This document shows positions 33,019-46,177 of a DNA stretch of 64,000 nt, one piece after another (the first letter of the stretch is position 1; the number at the start of each line of letters is the position of its first letter). The translations under genes and the position numbers were made by a program. The DNA comes from Pararge aegeria (lineage: Eukaryota; Arthropoda; Insecta; Lepidoptera; Nymphalidae). Location: positions 3,348,001 through 3,412,000 of the forward strand of contig NC_053197.1 in the NCBI RefSeq assembly GCF_905163445.1, in the 5' to 3' direction. A model generated the notes under the pieces. That model saw nothing but the letters and a program-made list of their open reading frames with translations, was not told where the DNA came from and did no database searches.

Positions 33019-33861
33019 TCACACCTATCCAGTATATCCTATTAATATTGTAACGAAAGGTAATTTAAGGATTCCACCTATCAAATTGCTTTGAGATGAT
33101 ATCGCGTCATTTTTCAATAATTTGATTGGTTGGATCCTACTTTGACGTAGGATTTCAAAGTAAAAGATACTTGACAAGTTTTGGATATTAACACGTGCTA
33201 TTTTTGAATTTTATTTAGATATGGGTTGGTTATGGATATTCGTAAATTGAAACTATTGTGTATTTTAAAGAAATTAAAGGTTTATTGTAAGTGTAAATTT
33301 ATTAAATGATGTGATCGTAAATTCGGTACGTAAAGAATTGTCGTCAAAAGGTTTGTGTTTGGCCGGCATAATTCCAAGATGGCTCCGGTGGAAATTCGAA
33401 AAAAGCTCGTTGAAATCTATAAAAACACGCGAATAACTTCCCAGGTTAAAACTGCCAATTGACTGTACGAGTAGTGAAAATAAACATTTAGGTGATAAAC
33501 TAGATTTTTCTGGAAAAGTCTATCGAGTCTTGTCCATAAGTAAATTGTAGTCAATTGACTGATCGTATCGTATCGTAACGCATATTATACTGTAGTGTTT
33601 CTAGAAATGAAATTGTATTTCTAGAAATTAATATGTAAAACTTTAATACTAGTCAACACGTGATTTTTAGCTTAATTATTATTAACTATTAATAATTATA
33701 ATGTAATTCGAATTCGTCTGTATTTGTAGTATCGTGATAATAGTTTCTATTGAATGATAAATGGTACAGACTTTTAAACGGTATACTTACACTAACTAAT
33801 TCGGGTAAATTTGCTCTTCAAGGGTAACTTTGTCAGTCAATTTTAAATAAGTCAATTAAAT

Positions 33862-34022
33862 ATGTGTAAATAGTGTAAAGATAAATATTAAATAAATTTA
33901 ATTTGTATTTTACACTATTTACATATAATTAATAGTGACATTATAAATTTAATATTGATTTTTACACTGTAAATCAATATTAAATTTATTTTATTCTATA
34001 TTGATTTTTACACTATTTACAC
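33862..34022. other. AT-rich palindrome cluster downstream of CEP164
   Basis: A perfect 19-bp inverted repeat (33943-33961 and 33971-33989, 9-nt loop) sits inside a second one: GTGTAAATAGTGTAAA near 33862 and TTTACACTATTTACAC near 34007. A third partial copy TTTACACTATTTACAT is at about 33910. No gene is visible. Confidence 0.8.
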
Positions 34023-34633
34023 TTAACAATAATAACTTGCATTTTTTGTTTTCAATAACAAATATCTATTTGTAATAGGGTATTTGACTGTATTGAAAGT
34101 ATCGACTGTTCTGTCGTGTAATCCTTAAAGATTATTAACTTTAAATATCATTTAATTTCACTAAACTAGAAAATAAAGTATAGATTATTTAAAAAACATA
34201 AAATAAAATATTTTTTTTCTGAGCCAAGTTCAGGTGATTTACAAACTCTATATTGTGATTTGTAGAATCTCTAATGACGTCACAAGTAGGTTAACATATT
34301 ATAAGCTTATAAAAGCATTATTGTTAATTATAGATTTTTAAAAAGCAGTCAAATACTACTAGATAACAAGAAGATAAATTCTGCGTTTCATTGACTACCA
34401 AAGTTACATTCAAAAGCAGTACTGCCCCAATTTGGAAAGTCGTAATGTATTCGATTTTATGTTACACTTGAATTCCAATTATACTTTGTATATGATGTCT
34501 AGTCATTCTAAATAAATGTGTTTAATCTTAATCAAGTAGACTGAACTATTCTTACGTCTGTGTTTACTAAACTCTACGATAAAATTATTAAAATAATAAT
34601 CGATACATTGCGTGATAGAAACGCAAAGGTTAA

Positions 34634-36088
34634 CACGTTGGCTGCTGAAAACACAACGTTTGTGTTTGAAAACTACGTAACGCGTGTGCGGCTCGAACAC
34701 GCTAGGCGTGTTAAAATAAATGTACCTACAAGGATGCGGCCGAACACGCTAGGCGTGTTTTTCCGGCGTTCTGCGAGTGCGGCAAACACAAACGCTGTGT
34801 TGTTTAAATATACTGTTAGAGCGGCCTTTACGCAACGAGTGTGTTATATGTTACCGCAAGTACGTTTTATTAAATATTAGTTTAACGTTAACGCAATTAC
34901 GTTTTATTATATATTAGACAGTATACCTACTTAAAATTCGTTGTTTTGTGAGTTATCTAATCATTATACATGAGTGTTTTTCTTAATAATTCCCATGCCA
35001 TCGAGAGTATCGACCATCACACGTATAACTAACAAGTTCATATAAAAAACATGTTTTCGACCAAATATTTGCAACAATAGTATAATACCATCGATCACTA
35101 AATAATACCCACCTAGATAATTGCATTGTTTTTAAATATTTTATAGGGACGCGAAATAGATATTGATATCGATATAGGATCGTCGTCCTATATTTTAGCA
35201 TACTATACAATGTTTTTCTGCAATAAAGGTATCCGCAACATAAGTTTGACGTCTATATATTTTTTAATATTTGTACGCCTGAGTTCGCCTGCACTATTTT
35301 CATTGGTATCGGTATCGTCAATAAATTATTTTATAAATATCGGTTTGCATTCCATTATACCGACAGAATTACAAAACGATGCATCCGCATCCTTATTTTT
35401 TCTTATCGTCTTAAATAAACGTTATCGGTGCGGCCAGCGGTACCAATAAACTACTCAGGAATGAGTTACTATTGTTTCGAATTTAAAAGTAAATTTAACA
35501 ATGGTTCTGTATATTTACTGGAAGGATTATTATATTTAAAATGCATATTATTTTCAAATTCGCTTCTTTGTCGGCAATCCGCATTCGTATGTAAGTAGGT
35601 ATTTAATACTGTTTTTTTACTTATTTATTTATCATGATTCGTAAATGACATTCACAAGTTACACACAGGTTGACGTTGCCGCGATTTTGAATATAGTAAA
35701 ATAGTGTACCTACGAGATGTAAAGCCACTATATTTAAAGCTCTTTAGAAAATGATTATTTTTGAAAAAAAGAAAATCTGTGTTGACTACATTAAAGTTTT
35801 ATTCTATTTTATCCAACAAAAAAATACAAATTGCTATTAAAATGCGACAAGTGTTGGGTTTTCATGTTGTTCAATAAATAAATGAGAAAATACGAGTGAT
35901 GTAATAACACACCTGTTGCGTAAAGGCCGCATAGCTGTCGCGATAAGTTTAAACACGCCAGGCGTGTGGGGCCGCATGCTCGTAGCGCCTGTTTCGAATA
36001 CGCTTCACCAGTGCTGAAAACACGCCTAGCGTGTAATGCTGCCGCACTCGTGTACCGTATTTGTTAATGTTAGGCAGCAGTCAACGTG
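34634..36088. mobile_element. piggyBac-like nonautonomous element with TTAA flanks
   Basis: 1,455 bp from CACGTTGGCTGCTG to its near-complement CAGCAGTCAACGTG, with TTAA on both sides (34630-34633 and 36089-36092). The ends are inverted-repeat regions of roughly 200 bp: the inner left stretch GAGCGGCCTTTACGCAACG complements CGTTGCGTAAAGGCCGC-type sequence at ~35917. Each arm carries two copies of the dyad AACACGCNNNGCGTGTT or close variants. The middle is AT-rich with no transposase. TTAA flanks point to piggyBac, but the ends lack the usual CCC start, so the superfamily is inferred. Confidence 0.65.
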
Positions 36089-36092
36089 TTAA

Positions 36093-39000
36093 GGGTTAAG
36101 TTGTTATGCGAGTAATGAAAACGCAAATAAATCAATATGTAATACTGTAGACTCGCTATTCAGTTAGTTCGGATAGATTACGAATTATTTGACCCATGAT
36201 TTATGCTAATTTATTAAAAATATTGTCAGTTATCTGCCACATGTGTAATTAAGGAAACTACGTACATTTTAAAAAAAGAAACTGCTAAAAATTAAAAAAA
36301 CGAAAGTTTTTTTTAAAGAGGCCTACTTAATTGGAAATTTTAAAAACGACGGTCTTTTTGTAATTACTCCCACTAGTTTGTCTTCGTAGAAGAAGTTTAC
36401 AAAAACTTGCCAGTTGGTCTTTTCTAATATCATATTTTTACAGTTTAACATTTTTCTAGCTTCTCAGAAAAGAAAGCGGAGTGGCCTAATTTTTATTTAA
36501 TTCAATACCAAATTTGTACGTACTTAAAAGTATGTACACAAGTAAATACTTTGAAGTGAGTAAATAAGTTTTAATACATTGTTCAAACATATGCAAAGGT
36601 CAATATTAATAAATCTAATATGATCTTCGGTATCATTGTTATAGCACGAAGAATTTCTGTACTTTTCTCAGGCAATGCAGATATAACTAATTTATGTCAT
36701 ATTCTAACGTATTAGCTCAAAAAGCCATTCCTTTACTTTTAGATTCAATCATTTTGACCACACTACACTAAATACTGTCAAAATAAGCATTAATTTTTGA
36801 AAAATCCACACTCCACTGTGTGTCGCGAAGGTTAAAGTCCGCACGTAATAGATACAAAATTGGAATTATATAAAAAAAACCCCGTCACATTTGTGGCGTC
36901 GGCCATCTTGTTTATAGTCTAGTTCTACTAGTCGAACTCTTTCATTTGATACCCATATCGAGGGAGTTGTGAAAAAAATATGCATTCCACCGTTTTGATG
37001 TGCTGCGGCCATCTTAGACCGTTAATTAAAACAAAACATTCATCACTCATCAATGGTCCATGTATTTAGAAATTTGTTGTCATTTAGATTTCCGAACGGT
37101 ATTTGATGAAGATCTTTGGTGATAGAGGACTAATATTCATTACAAGGGTCACATATAGAAAAAAAATGAGGGATAGGAAGGTACTGTGATAATAATGTAG
37201 TTTCTTAACGCACACGTTCGTACTTCGCGCAACGTCTTCTCTTACGTATACGATCAAGCCAATTTTAATTTGAGCTTTTTCGAAGTAGTGTGCGTTTTAA
37301 GCAATGAAATATCACTGGTAACGTAAAACATCGTGAAAACATTTTCATTTTCATTGACTGAGAGTTTCTATCTTATAGAAGTTGTTAGAAAAAATATTAA
37401 CTACTCTACTGGGCACCAGTTTTGGTGTTAATTTATCATTCGTCATTAATGCGTTGTACAGCGGCTTATCGTTGTTTGCTTTAACTTTTAGTGAGCTAAA
37501 TGTCTTTGTAATACATAATATTGTTACGTTCGAGGATTTGAAATTACAACACCTGATGATTCTTGTAAGACTTTAATCATCTCTTCTGACGAAGTTTCCA
37601 GAACACACTTCCAATAGCAAGTTAATCGTAGTCCAGAATGGTAGCCAAGGACACTAGGTTTCAATAGATCACTTATTTCACTCCGAAGTTTTATCTCGTC
37701 GCCCTCAGAGGAGACTGACTCAGTCGCGACGTCAGTCCACTTTTATACGACCTTTCTATTGGCTAAATCTTCTTTAGACCGAAGACGTACCCAAAGGGCA
37801 TGATCCAAAAACATTATGATTTATTAATATTCTCTTCTTCTTCTTAGATTTCTTAGATTTATATACCTAAAACACGTTGTGGCGCGATTATAAACTTTAA
37901 GTTTTTAGTATTAAGGTTCTTTGTCATTAAGATTTCTACAAAACAAGCGGGAGTGTAAAAACAAATAAAATATTCGTTTGTTTGTACTTAAAGAAAAAAA
38001 AATTCGTTTATTCAATAAAACTTGACGTAAACAATATACGAAATAAAACGTTTTATAAACATTTGGAATCCCAGCGTAGTTTAGATAAATGTCTTTTGGT
38101 GGAATATTGCTCTGCAATTGAAATATTCTAAAACGCACAAAACTGATTCATAATAATCATTTGAGTCATAAATTGTACATATTTAAACTTAACTAATATC
38201 TTATTACTGTACGAGATTCTGTTATAATTGCATAATATAACTATTTCTTAATGGCGAAGGAAACTATGTTACAGTACAGTCTATGAGACTGAAAGGCAGA
38301 CTGTGCGGTAATATTCCTATAGCACCGTCTCTCTTTGACATGACTATTTGCGTATTGTACTTTGAATCGGATCGCCAAAGAATAAGGGTAGTCTGAATAG
38401 AAGAATTTAATGTAAACTCTAGGTAAATATATCTTCGAAGTTATAAAAAATATATATTGAGCTTCTATCTCAATGACCTAGTCATTCCATTTCCTTTTTA
38501 TTATGTATGTAAAATAGATTTAATTCGATTGTGCACAAATCCTCAACAAAAATAAATTGATCGCACTAAAAACATGCTTAAGAAAAATTAAGACAATAAT
38601 TGTCTTACCTTTGGAACAGTGAAGTAAGTTTCAGATTAGCATATTGTTTCTAATGGTTCATATTATAGTAAAGAACTCTTAGCAACATGATGCTCAAACC
38701 AAATTTAACAAGTTTCTGTTAATATAGTGCTATGCTTCTCACAGATACCTATAGATAAGTTAGAAAATTCTCAAAAATATTTTTAATTTAGTTCGGGATT
38801 AACACCCCATTGCTATAAAATGAAATGTTACTTTTATTTACGTGATGCTAATACAAACTGACTGGTCTCGAAAAACTGTTATTCCTCTAGCGCTCTTTTA
38901 CAACCTTACCTGTGGATGAGAATATAATTTTTTTTCGTTTTTTCTATAGATCTAGTTATAATAAGCATCACGTTGTTAAAATTGCCATAGAATGTGACGA

Positions 39001-40495
39001 CGCTGTTTAAGCATTAGCATGATGCTAATACTAAAATTTACTGATAGGTCTTAAAACAGTGCTATATTTTACAACTTCACGTGTTCTAGTACTATTTTTA
39101 GTACTAATCATTTCGTTTAGAGCTTTGTATCCAATCGAATTATTAACTTACTATTGACATTATAACTTATATTAAAAAAAAAAAAATGTATTTACACTTA
39201 TTTTAAAATGTTATCTCAAATCAATTGCGTCGAATAACGTCCATATAAAATGTTAAAATATTATTTACAATCTGTACAGAAGACATATTAATTTTTGTTT
39301 ACAATTTTTTCACAAATTGTAAGACAATTCTGCGCACATAATATTAAAATATATCAACGGTTCTATTATTCTATATGTAATACATAATATAAACTATGTA
39401 AGATTTCTAGTCACTTGTAAAATAGATTTTAATATGTAACCCGAAAAAATTTGAACATATATAATCTATAGTGATGTAAAACTGTAAATCCTATCCGAAT
39501 GCCAAATATTGTACTATAATTACGAGTATGTTTTATAAAACTGGGTATCCACTATATTTGCTGATCTGGAGCCTTACTACCATCGCTTTAAGCAATATTA
39601 CTTTAATATGATTGACGATTTGTTGTAAAATAATAGTTCTTATTCTAATGGTCTAATAAACTGCCATTTTAAAATTACCTGCTTCAAGCGATGATAGTAA
39701 TCTCCCAATAGCACTCCAGACTCTCTACATGGCTTCGGTAACGCCTAGTTAATAAACCTTACGGCAAAGATATTGATCACATTAAAAAACTGACTTGCCT
39801 TTTCCAAGTTATAAATACAAAACTTTTTATGCTAAAGCTGGGTTTTCAATAAGGCTAACATTCGCGCCACGACAAATTTATATCTTCGATTTTCTCGTTC
39901 TATTTCTATGACATAAGACGAGTAAATGGATGGACAATTATTTCGCTGTACGTATCTTAGCTTTAATGTTATTTATCGCACTTACATATAGTAGGTGCTA
40001 AAGATCTAATACAAATAAAGTGGATATCTATATTAACATACATAAAGAGTTACTGACACCGTTTATTTTACCCTCTTGTTCTTTTTTTGTGACTTCAGCA
40101 GTGAGATGTGGTCCACAACCGCTCTGCCTTATTTTTTAAAGTCAAATACTTCCTTTTACTTATTTATTGAAGTTCCGTCACTCAAAAAGGAATACACTAT
40201 AGTGAGATTGCATATCCTGTACTTAAAAGATGAAATATCAGTACATCAGGAAGTTCTCTTTTGGTTCATTTCCGTCTATCGTACGTTATTTTACTCGTTA
40301 ACATGACTTAACACAATATAAAGAAAAAACGAACATTGAATGAAAGTAAAAAGAACTTTAGTGCAGACTGTTAGTTCACTCGGAATGAACTTTTTGAGTA
40401 TTAGTATTTTAGTATTTTTGACAGAAGGGAGCCCAGGGCCATTTCTAGTCCACGACCTCTGAGACGTACGGACCAACCATTTGACCCTCCGTCAT
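36093..40495. other. AT-rich intergenic DNA, no gene seen
   Basis: No spliced or long ORF of recognisable family on either strand. A dispersed repeat with GGCGTCGGCCATCTTG and TTGATACCCATATCGAGG lies near 36890-37030 (relatives near 26990-27065 and 45965-46420). The rest is low-complexity AT-rich sequence. Confidence 0.6.
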
Positions 40496-40620
40496 CAGTG
40501 GCGTGTACTGAGTTTCTTACCAGGGAAATCGCATAAAATGGCAAAAACGCTCCTAGACGAGCTATATTTCCATTTAAGGGTAAGCAGTGCTTTTGTGCAT
40601 GTATGAAGTGTACGCCACTG
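40496..40620. mobile_element. hAT-type MITE, family B, with perfect target duplication
   Basis: 125 bp, CAGTGGCGTGTACTGAG to GTGTACGCCACTG, flanked by the 8-bp duplication TCCGTCAT (40488-40495 and 40621-40628). Family B differs from family A inside (TTTCTTACCAGGG, GCAGTGCTTTTGTGCATG) but shares the terminal CAGTGGCGTG. Confidence 0.88.
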
Positions 40621-41904
40621 TCCGTCATTCCACTCGTCTATTCCCAACTAATTTAAGACGTCTTCGGGCTTCTTGTTTTTTGAGTTCCCACTCTTTTTGT
40701 TTAAACTTTAAAACACAGTTAACAAATATCTTGAGAATTATCAACATTTCACTGCTGTCGAGCCTAATAATCATTATTTATTTTGGAAATTAAACTAGTG
40801 TTATTCATAATACACAAATAAGACTGCTTTACTCACGATCGATATTCGAAAAACAGCCTGGTGTCCATAATTTAGGAGCTCGTTAGCGTGGAAGTAAACT
40901 TCTGTCAGTTTCAAATGATCCTAGCCAGTTGGGCATGCAACGAGAAAAAACTTGCGTGTGTAAAGTCGCCTTTTTGTTTGACTTTAGAAAGTCAAATTAA
41001 TATATTTGACTCTCTAAAGTTAATAAACTTCTCAATTCAAACTAGGCACTTTGTCTAGTAAAGTTGTAAAATAACCCTCATACTGCGGTTTAGAGAAATT
41101 ATCATTTTAATTTATACAATTTTCGTAATTACCTATTTTAGTTATTTGTTAGATTTGTAATATCGTTGAAGTTTTAGTTTTCCAATACTTTTTTATGTGT
41201 CCACTACACATGAAAAAGTTTGTAACTGATTTATTTACATAATATTGTTTTAATAAAAGTGTTACGCTGGAACGATTGTCTAATCATTGATTATTATTAT
41301 TATTGTACGATTTCCACATCCTGTAATGTAAACCTAAATTACAGAAATTTTAATGATTTTATAAAAGCAGGGTTCACATTAGAACTAAGTGTCTCGACGT
41401 GACACGTGGGAAGGTACAACAAAACACAAAGAGAAGTTTAGTATAAACTCCTTTATAAAAAATGAATGAATCTAATAGGCTACTGCGAGTATCCAGGGAT
41501 AGCGTAACACGTAAATCTGTAAAAGATATATACAAGAAAACAAAAACATCAAAATGGAAGTAGAATACAAAAGGCTGCCTTATCGCAACCTTAGAATTAG
41601 GAAAACAATACATAAACACAAGTGCATCTAACATATTATAAATATTTAGAAAACCATTTCATAAAAACTTAGATAAGTGTAAATTAATACTATTGAAAAT
41701 CATAATTTTTTGCAATATTTCGTTCAATTTAATATTGTATAAAATAACTTTTCTGCCAAATTCATATAGCGCTGTTACAGGGTTATTTATATCAACTATC
41801 GTTTTATATGACCAGCTGACAAAAGGCCGGAATATAACGGCTATCCTTAAAATGTTCAAATATTACGTAACACAAATTTGAAGTTGTAATACATAATTTG
41901 ATGG

Positions 41905-42100
41905 CCTGAAAATGTTTGTGTGATGAACGTGAATCTTTTTCAGTATCTGGGTGTTTGTTATCTTTATATTATAAGTACGTGTGTATATTATTAAAAATAC
42001 TTATCAGTTATCTTAGTACCCATAACACAAACTACTCTTTGGGGCTAGATGGCGATGTGTCTACTTGTCGTAATATATTTATTTATTTATTTATAGTGAG
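41905..42100 (+). repeat. SINE family B fragment
   Basis: Complement of the family B body (TTGGGGCTAGATGGCGATG, ATCTTAGTACCCATAACAC) ending in (ATTT)n. The tRNA-like head is absent. Confidence 0.7.
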
Positions 42101-42912
42101 CAAAAAGGCCGAAAAATTGCCTAAATAATGATAATCGTTCCAGTGTACCACCATCTTGATACATGCCATAAGTCAACAAATATACTCTACAGAAATAATA
42201 AACGATACATTATCAAAAGTCTTAGTTTCATTTAAGTAAACGTCCAACTTGAATTCTTTTTAATAAACGTACTTTGGTAAATATCCAGCTATATCAGCTC
42301 AGTAGACTAAGAACTAAAATTATCGCGACTAACGTTGCTGTTCCTGGGAACAAGAAAAAAACTATTTTAGGAATATTCAAACGATATTATTTTATTTTTA
42401 TAAAGTGTTTCTGTAATCCCAAAGGCCGTTAGTTACCCCTACTCAATCAATATCACGGTTAGTCGAGTGGGGAGCATAAGCACTAATATTAAAAAAAAAA
42501 AGTAAACTCGTCGAAGGGTGATAGGAGGCGTTAGGCCGTTAGATGGAAGTAAGATTATATATATATTTTTTGATACTAATAAAATTGACGAACAAACCAC
42601 ATGGTCCACCATCGTCGTCATTATCATCATATCAACCAATTGCCACGATGTTTTCCTTCACCGTTGAAGCAAGTGATATTTCAATTAATAATGGTAATAC
42701 CATATAGGAAACCATAGCCTAATTGGATCAACAGTTCTTAAGGCATGCAAGAACACATCCTTCAAATTGTCGCCCTGTGTCTATCAACCTGAAGTTTGGC
42801 TATTACGCCTCAGGTTACAACCACACCTTTCAGATCGAAACATAGCATTACAAAAATGCTGCAGCAGCGGCAGAAATAAGCATGACAGTAGCACTTCCCC
42901 GGCCGAGCTTCG

Positions 42913-43146
42913 TCACAAAAGTTCTACTACTAATATTATAATATGAGAAGGATTCAAGGTCATACCAATTAATCCACTAGCAGAGTTGTACTCAGCCGGT
43001 TTTCCTCTAATAATTTCATTCTCAGAAGTAACCTCGGGACTGCAAAGCACTTTGGAGTCGTCGTTTTTTGTGTACGAGAGGTAGGACCAGACGTGCCAAA
43101 GTTTTGATGTTGGACTCCAAACGCGACCGGAGAAGTCAGCTTGAAC
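42913..43146 (-). CDS. Ig-protein exon D (second half of Ig2, possibly terminal)
   Basis: Starts VQADFSGRVWSPTSKLWHVW after TTGCAG, then KVLCSPEVTSENEIIRGKP. Two endings fit. Read-through gives the weakly hydrophobic tail PSHIIILVVELL and a stop at 42913-42915. Splicing at GTATGA (exon end 42966) leads to an unidentified last exon. An out-of-phase reading ATVMLISAAAAAFL before a stop near 42860 resembles a GPI signal but does not fit the phase. Confidence 0.62.
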   Translation of the reverse strand, partial: VQADFSGRVWSPTSKLWHVWSYLSYTKNDDSKVLCSPEVTSENEIIRGKPAEYNSASGLIGMTLNPSHIIILVVELL

Positions 43147-46127
43147 CTGCAATCAGATAAATAATAGTTTTACGAATAATAAATATCATAACGTGCTAAC
43201 TATGTTTTCCAAACTGTAATAAGTCACGAGCGGCTTCGTATATATAGGTTTTTGAAATTCAATGATATTTTAATATTTCATCATAATCATATCAACCCAT
43301 TATCGGCCCACTACAGGTCACGGGTCTCCTTCCACAATGAGAAGGGGCTAAGGCCGAAATCCACTAACTAAACATGTAATATGTACTGACATAGTATGGG
43401 CCTCATAAGAAAGCTCAGTCACTCAGCGGGCGATGCAGAGAGCTATGCCAGGAGTATCTATACGTGATCAAATCAGAACTAAAGTTACCGACATTGCTCA
43501 GCTAGTCGCTAGCTGAATTGGCAATAGGTGGGGATCGGAGAACCGATGGACGTTGAGGTCTTAAGGTGCTTAAGTCGGCCCCTAACGAGGTGGACGGTCG
43601 ATATCAGGCGAGTCGCTGGGAGCCGCTGGAGGCAAGCGGCCCAGAACCGTGGATTGTGGAACTCCCTACAAAAGACCTTTGTCCAGCAGTGGACGACGCC
43701 GGGTCCGATCTCGGTCTTCTAAAAGAGCAGCCGAAGCCTATAGCTAAGCAAAACAAGATTCCAGTCGACGTTAGAGATATTTTTATCGCAAACCTTGTCA
43801 TTTCCAACGGTCCACGAAAGATTGGGAGCCGGCAGACCAGTGGAAGAACAGTTCATCATCACGCGGATTTGAGACGATTCCTCCTTTTTGCTTAATATAG
43901 TTGCATCTGATGGTGGAACTAAAACATTGAAGGAAAATATAAGTAGGAACTTCATGTTTGGTACATATGGTAACCTTGGGTTTATTATAGTCTAATGAAG
44001 TCTAGTGTTAAAGTATCCCACACGAGGCTAGCGCGCTATCATTTTTTTTTTTTTTTGGACAATAGTCATTTGGTTTTAAATTTTTTATCTTTTTTTGGGA
44101 ATGTGATAATGACATTTTTCGTAGGAAGTTAGGTAAAACATGCTTGCTTTACTTTCAAGGTGGGTACGTACCTAACCTTTTCTATTTGCCTGACTAATAT
44201 CTGTCCAATGGGAGCAGGTTTCCTATCTTTGTAATAAATATATTGAAGAAAATTATATACATGGAAAACCTGTTTAAAGCGAAGCACCAGTTTCTGTCCT
44301 TGCACCCTTTACTCGATTAAATTTTTGTTTGCTTTTTATCCAATCGAGTAAAGCATTGCTTCGAAAAGGGTAGGAAAGATTATATAAAATGGTCTACGAC
44401 TATGCGCAAGCTCACAAAGTATGGTAAATTATACTGTATACTAACTACTTAGTATATGAGTTGCATGCTCGCAAACATAGTCATTGTTGAATATCGAAAT
44501 ACTGTGACGTCAAAGCAAAATAGACCTAATGTGACTTCTTACTGGGTCACAAATCCTGTAATTCTGCTTTATTTAGCTAAGTGAATTTGCTATAGAATCG
44601 TGGACGAATTCGAACTTTTAAAACGTGGCATAAATTAAATTTTACTCTGACGCTACCAGAGTAGGTATCGATAAGATGCTTACAACCGTTATGATAAGGA
44701 ACTGTTAAAATAGTAACATATTAACGTACCGAGCACACGGATCACGTAGTCCTTCTTTCCCATCCTAAACATAGGTCTCTCGCCGGAAACTTCGCAAGTA
44801 TAATTATAGTTTCCCACAGGAGGTTGGTAGGGTTCCAGCAGTAGCACACATCGACCTTCCTGCCCTCTGTAGGTTATGATGGTGCAGTTAACGATCATCA
44901 CCTTGTCGGAGCTGTGGAAAACATCGGTGCGACCTCGGCCGTGTTTCTGTAACAAAGTGGTGGAATAGTAGGTACAGATTGAGTTGCCTGTTCTAGTTTT
45001 AACATCACAAATCAGTCCATTGTGTAAGTTAGGTTTGTTTTTTGTAGCATTAGCAGACAGAGCAAGAAGATGGCTTATCTGGATGGATGGATCTGATGGA
45101 TAGAAATTCAATCTTTATTATGTATTTATGTATGTATCTATCACAGGCACTTATGAAGCGTTCATACATATACCTATGTTTACATACTTAGTTGTAAGGG
45201 GATGGTTATAACTTCGTTCGCCAACTTAAACCTATAGCTACAAGGGTTCCAAACGCGCCCTTATCTAAGAATAGCGCACAATAAACTTAGCCGGGTTTTT
45301 TTTGTTATTACACTAAGTAATAAGTGAAGTAAATTTATATTTAACTATGAAGATAAGTAGAGCAATTTAAACCCAAGCTTTTTTGTCGTTTAAGTAATCA
45401 ACCATATAATAGGATTTTTCTATAAGCTTACGTTTTATATAATCTTTGAACTAATTGGGAGACATCTCAAAGATTTCATTCAGTAATTTTTTGTAAAATA
45501 ATACTAAGTATACAATTTCCCTTGAATGAATTAGCAAGTTTATGAAGCCTAGTAAACTCGACAACGAGCTTATTTTTGCTTCTAATATTTATATTGTTAC
45601 AGTCCATTTTATTTTTAGGTTATTTCTACCTAAAAATAGTAGAGAACTACCGCCTTTACAGGGCAACACTTCCCAGGGCATGGCGGGACACGTCCTATAG
45701 TGACGTTCGGTGCCCATCAACCTGTGGCGTAGGTGTTCATTTACTCATGTGCCTGTAATTACACCGGCACCGGCAAAACTCCCGCGTTTTAGAGAGAAGG
45801 CAAAAATTGTTAGTTACGGAGATTTCTCTCAAGAGTTGGAAATCTTCGTGTGCCCCACGTCTTTTACGTTAAGCGTTAAAGCACGTTAAGACTTCAGTCA
45901 CTGTTTAGTGTTCAAAATCGTTAATATTTTAGTTTATTTGACTGTAAATTACTCAAAAGTGTTTTTAGCTATGTTTAATGAGAATCAGTCCAAAATGGCC
46001 GCCGCAACAAAATGGCGGATATATTTTGCATAACCAGAAGATGATTTATTTTGTTACACTTTCAGTGAACTCACAAATACAGCGATTTGGTTTTTATTAT
46101 ATACAATAGTACCTACAGTACCTACGT

Positions 46128-46177
<50 letters not shown>

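Noticed and set aside
34560..34880. 106-codon plus-strand ORF
   Set aside because: It spans the inverted end of the TTAA-flanked element and is made of the dyad repeats, so it is not a protein gene.
42840..42912. GPI-signal-like stretch ATVMLISAAAAAFL as the true end of the Ig protein
   Set aside because: No acceptor gives the phase needed after exon D; kept only as an alternative in the exon D entry.
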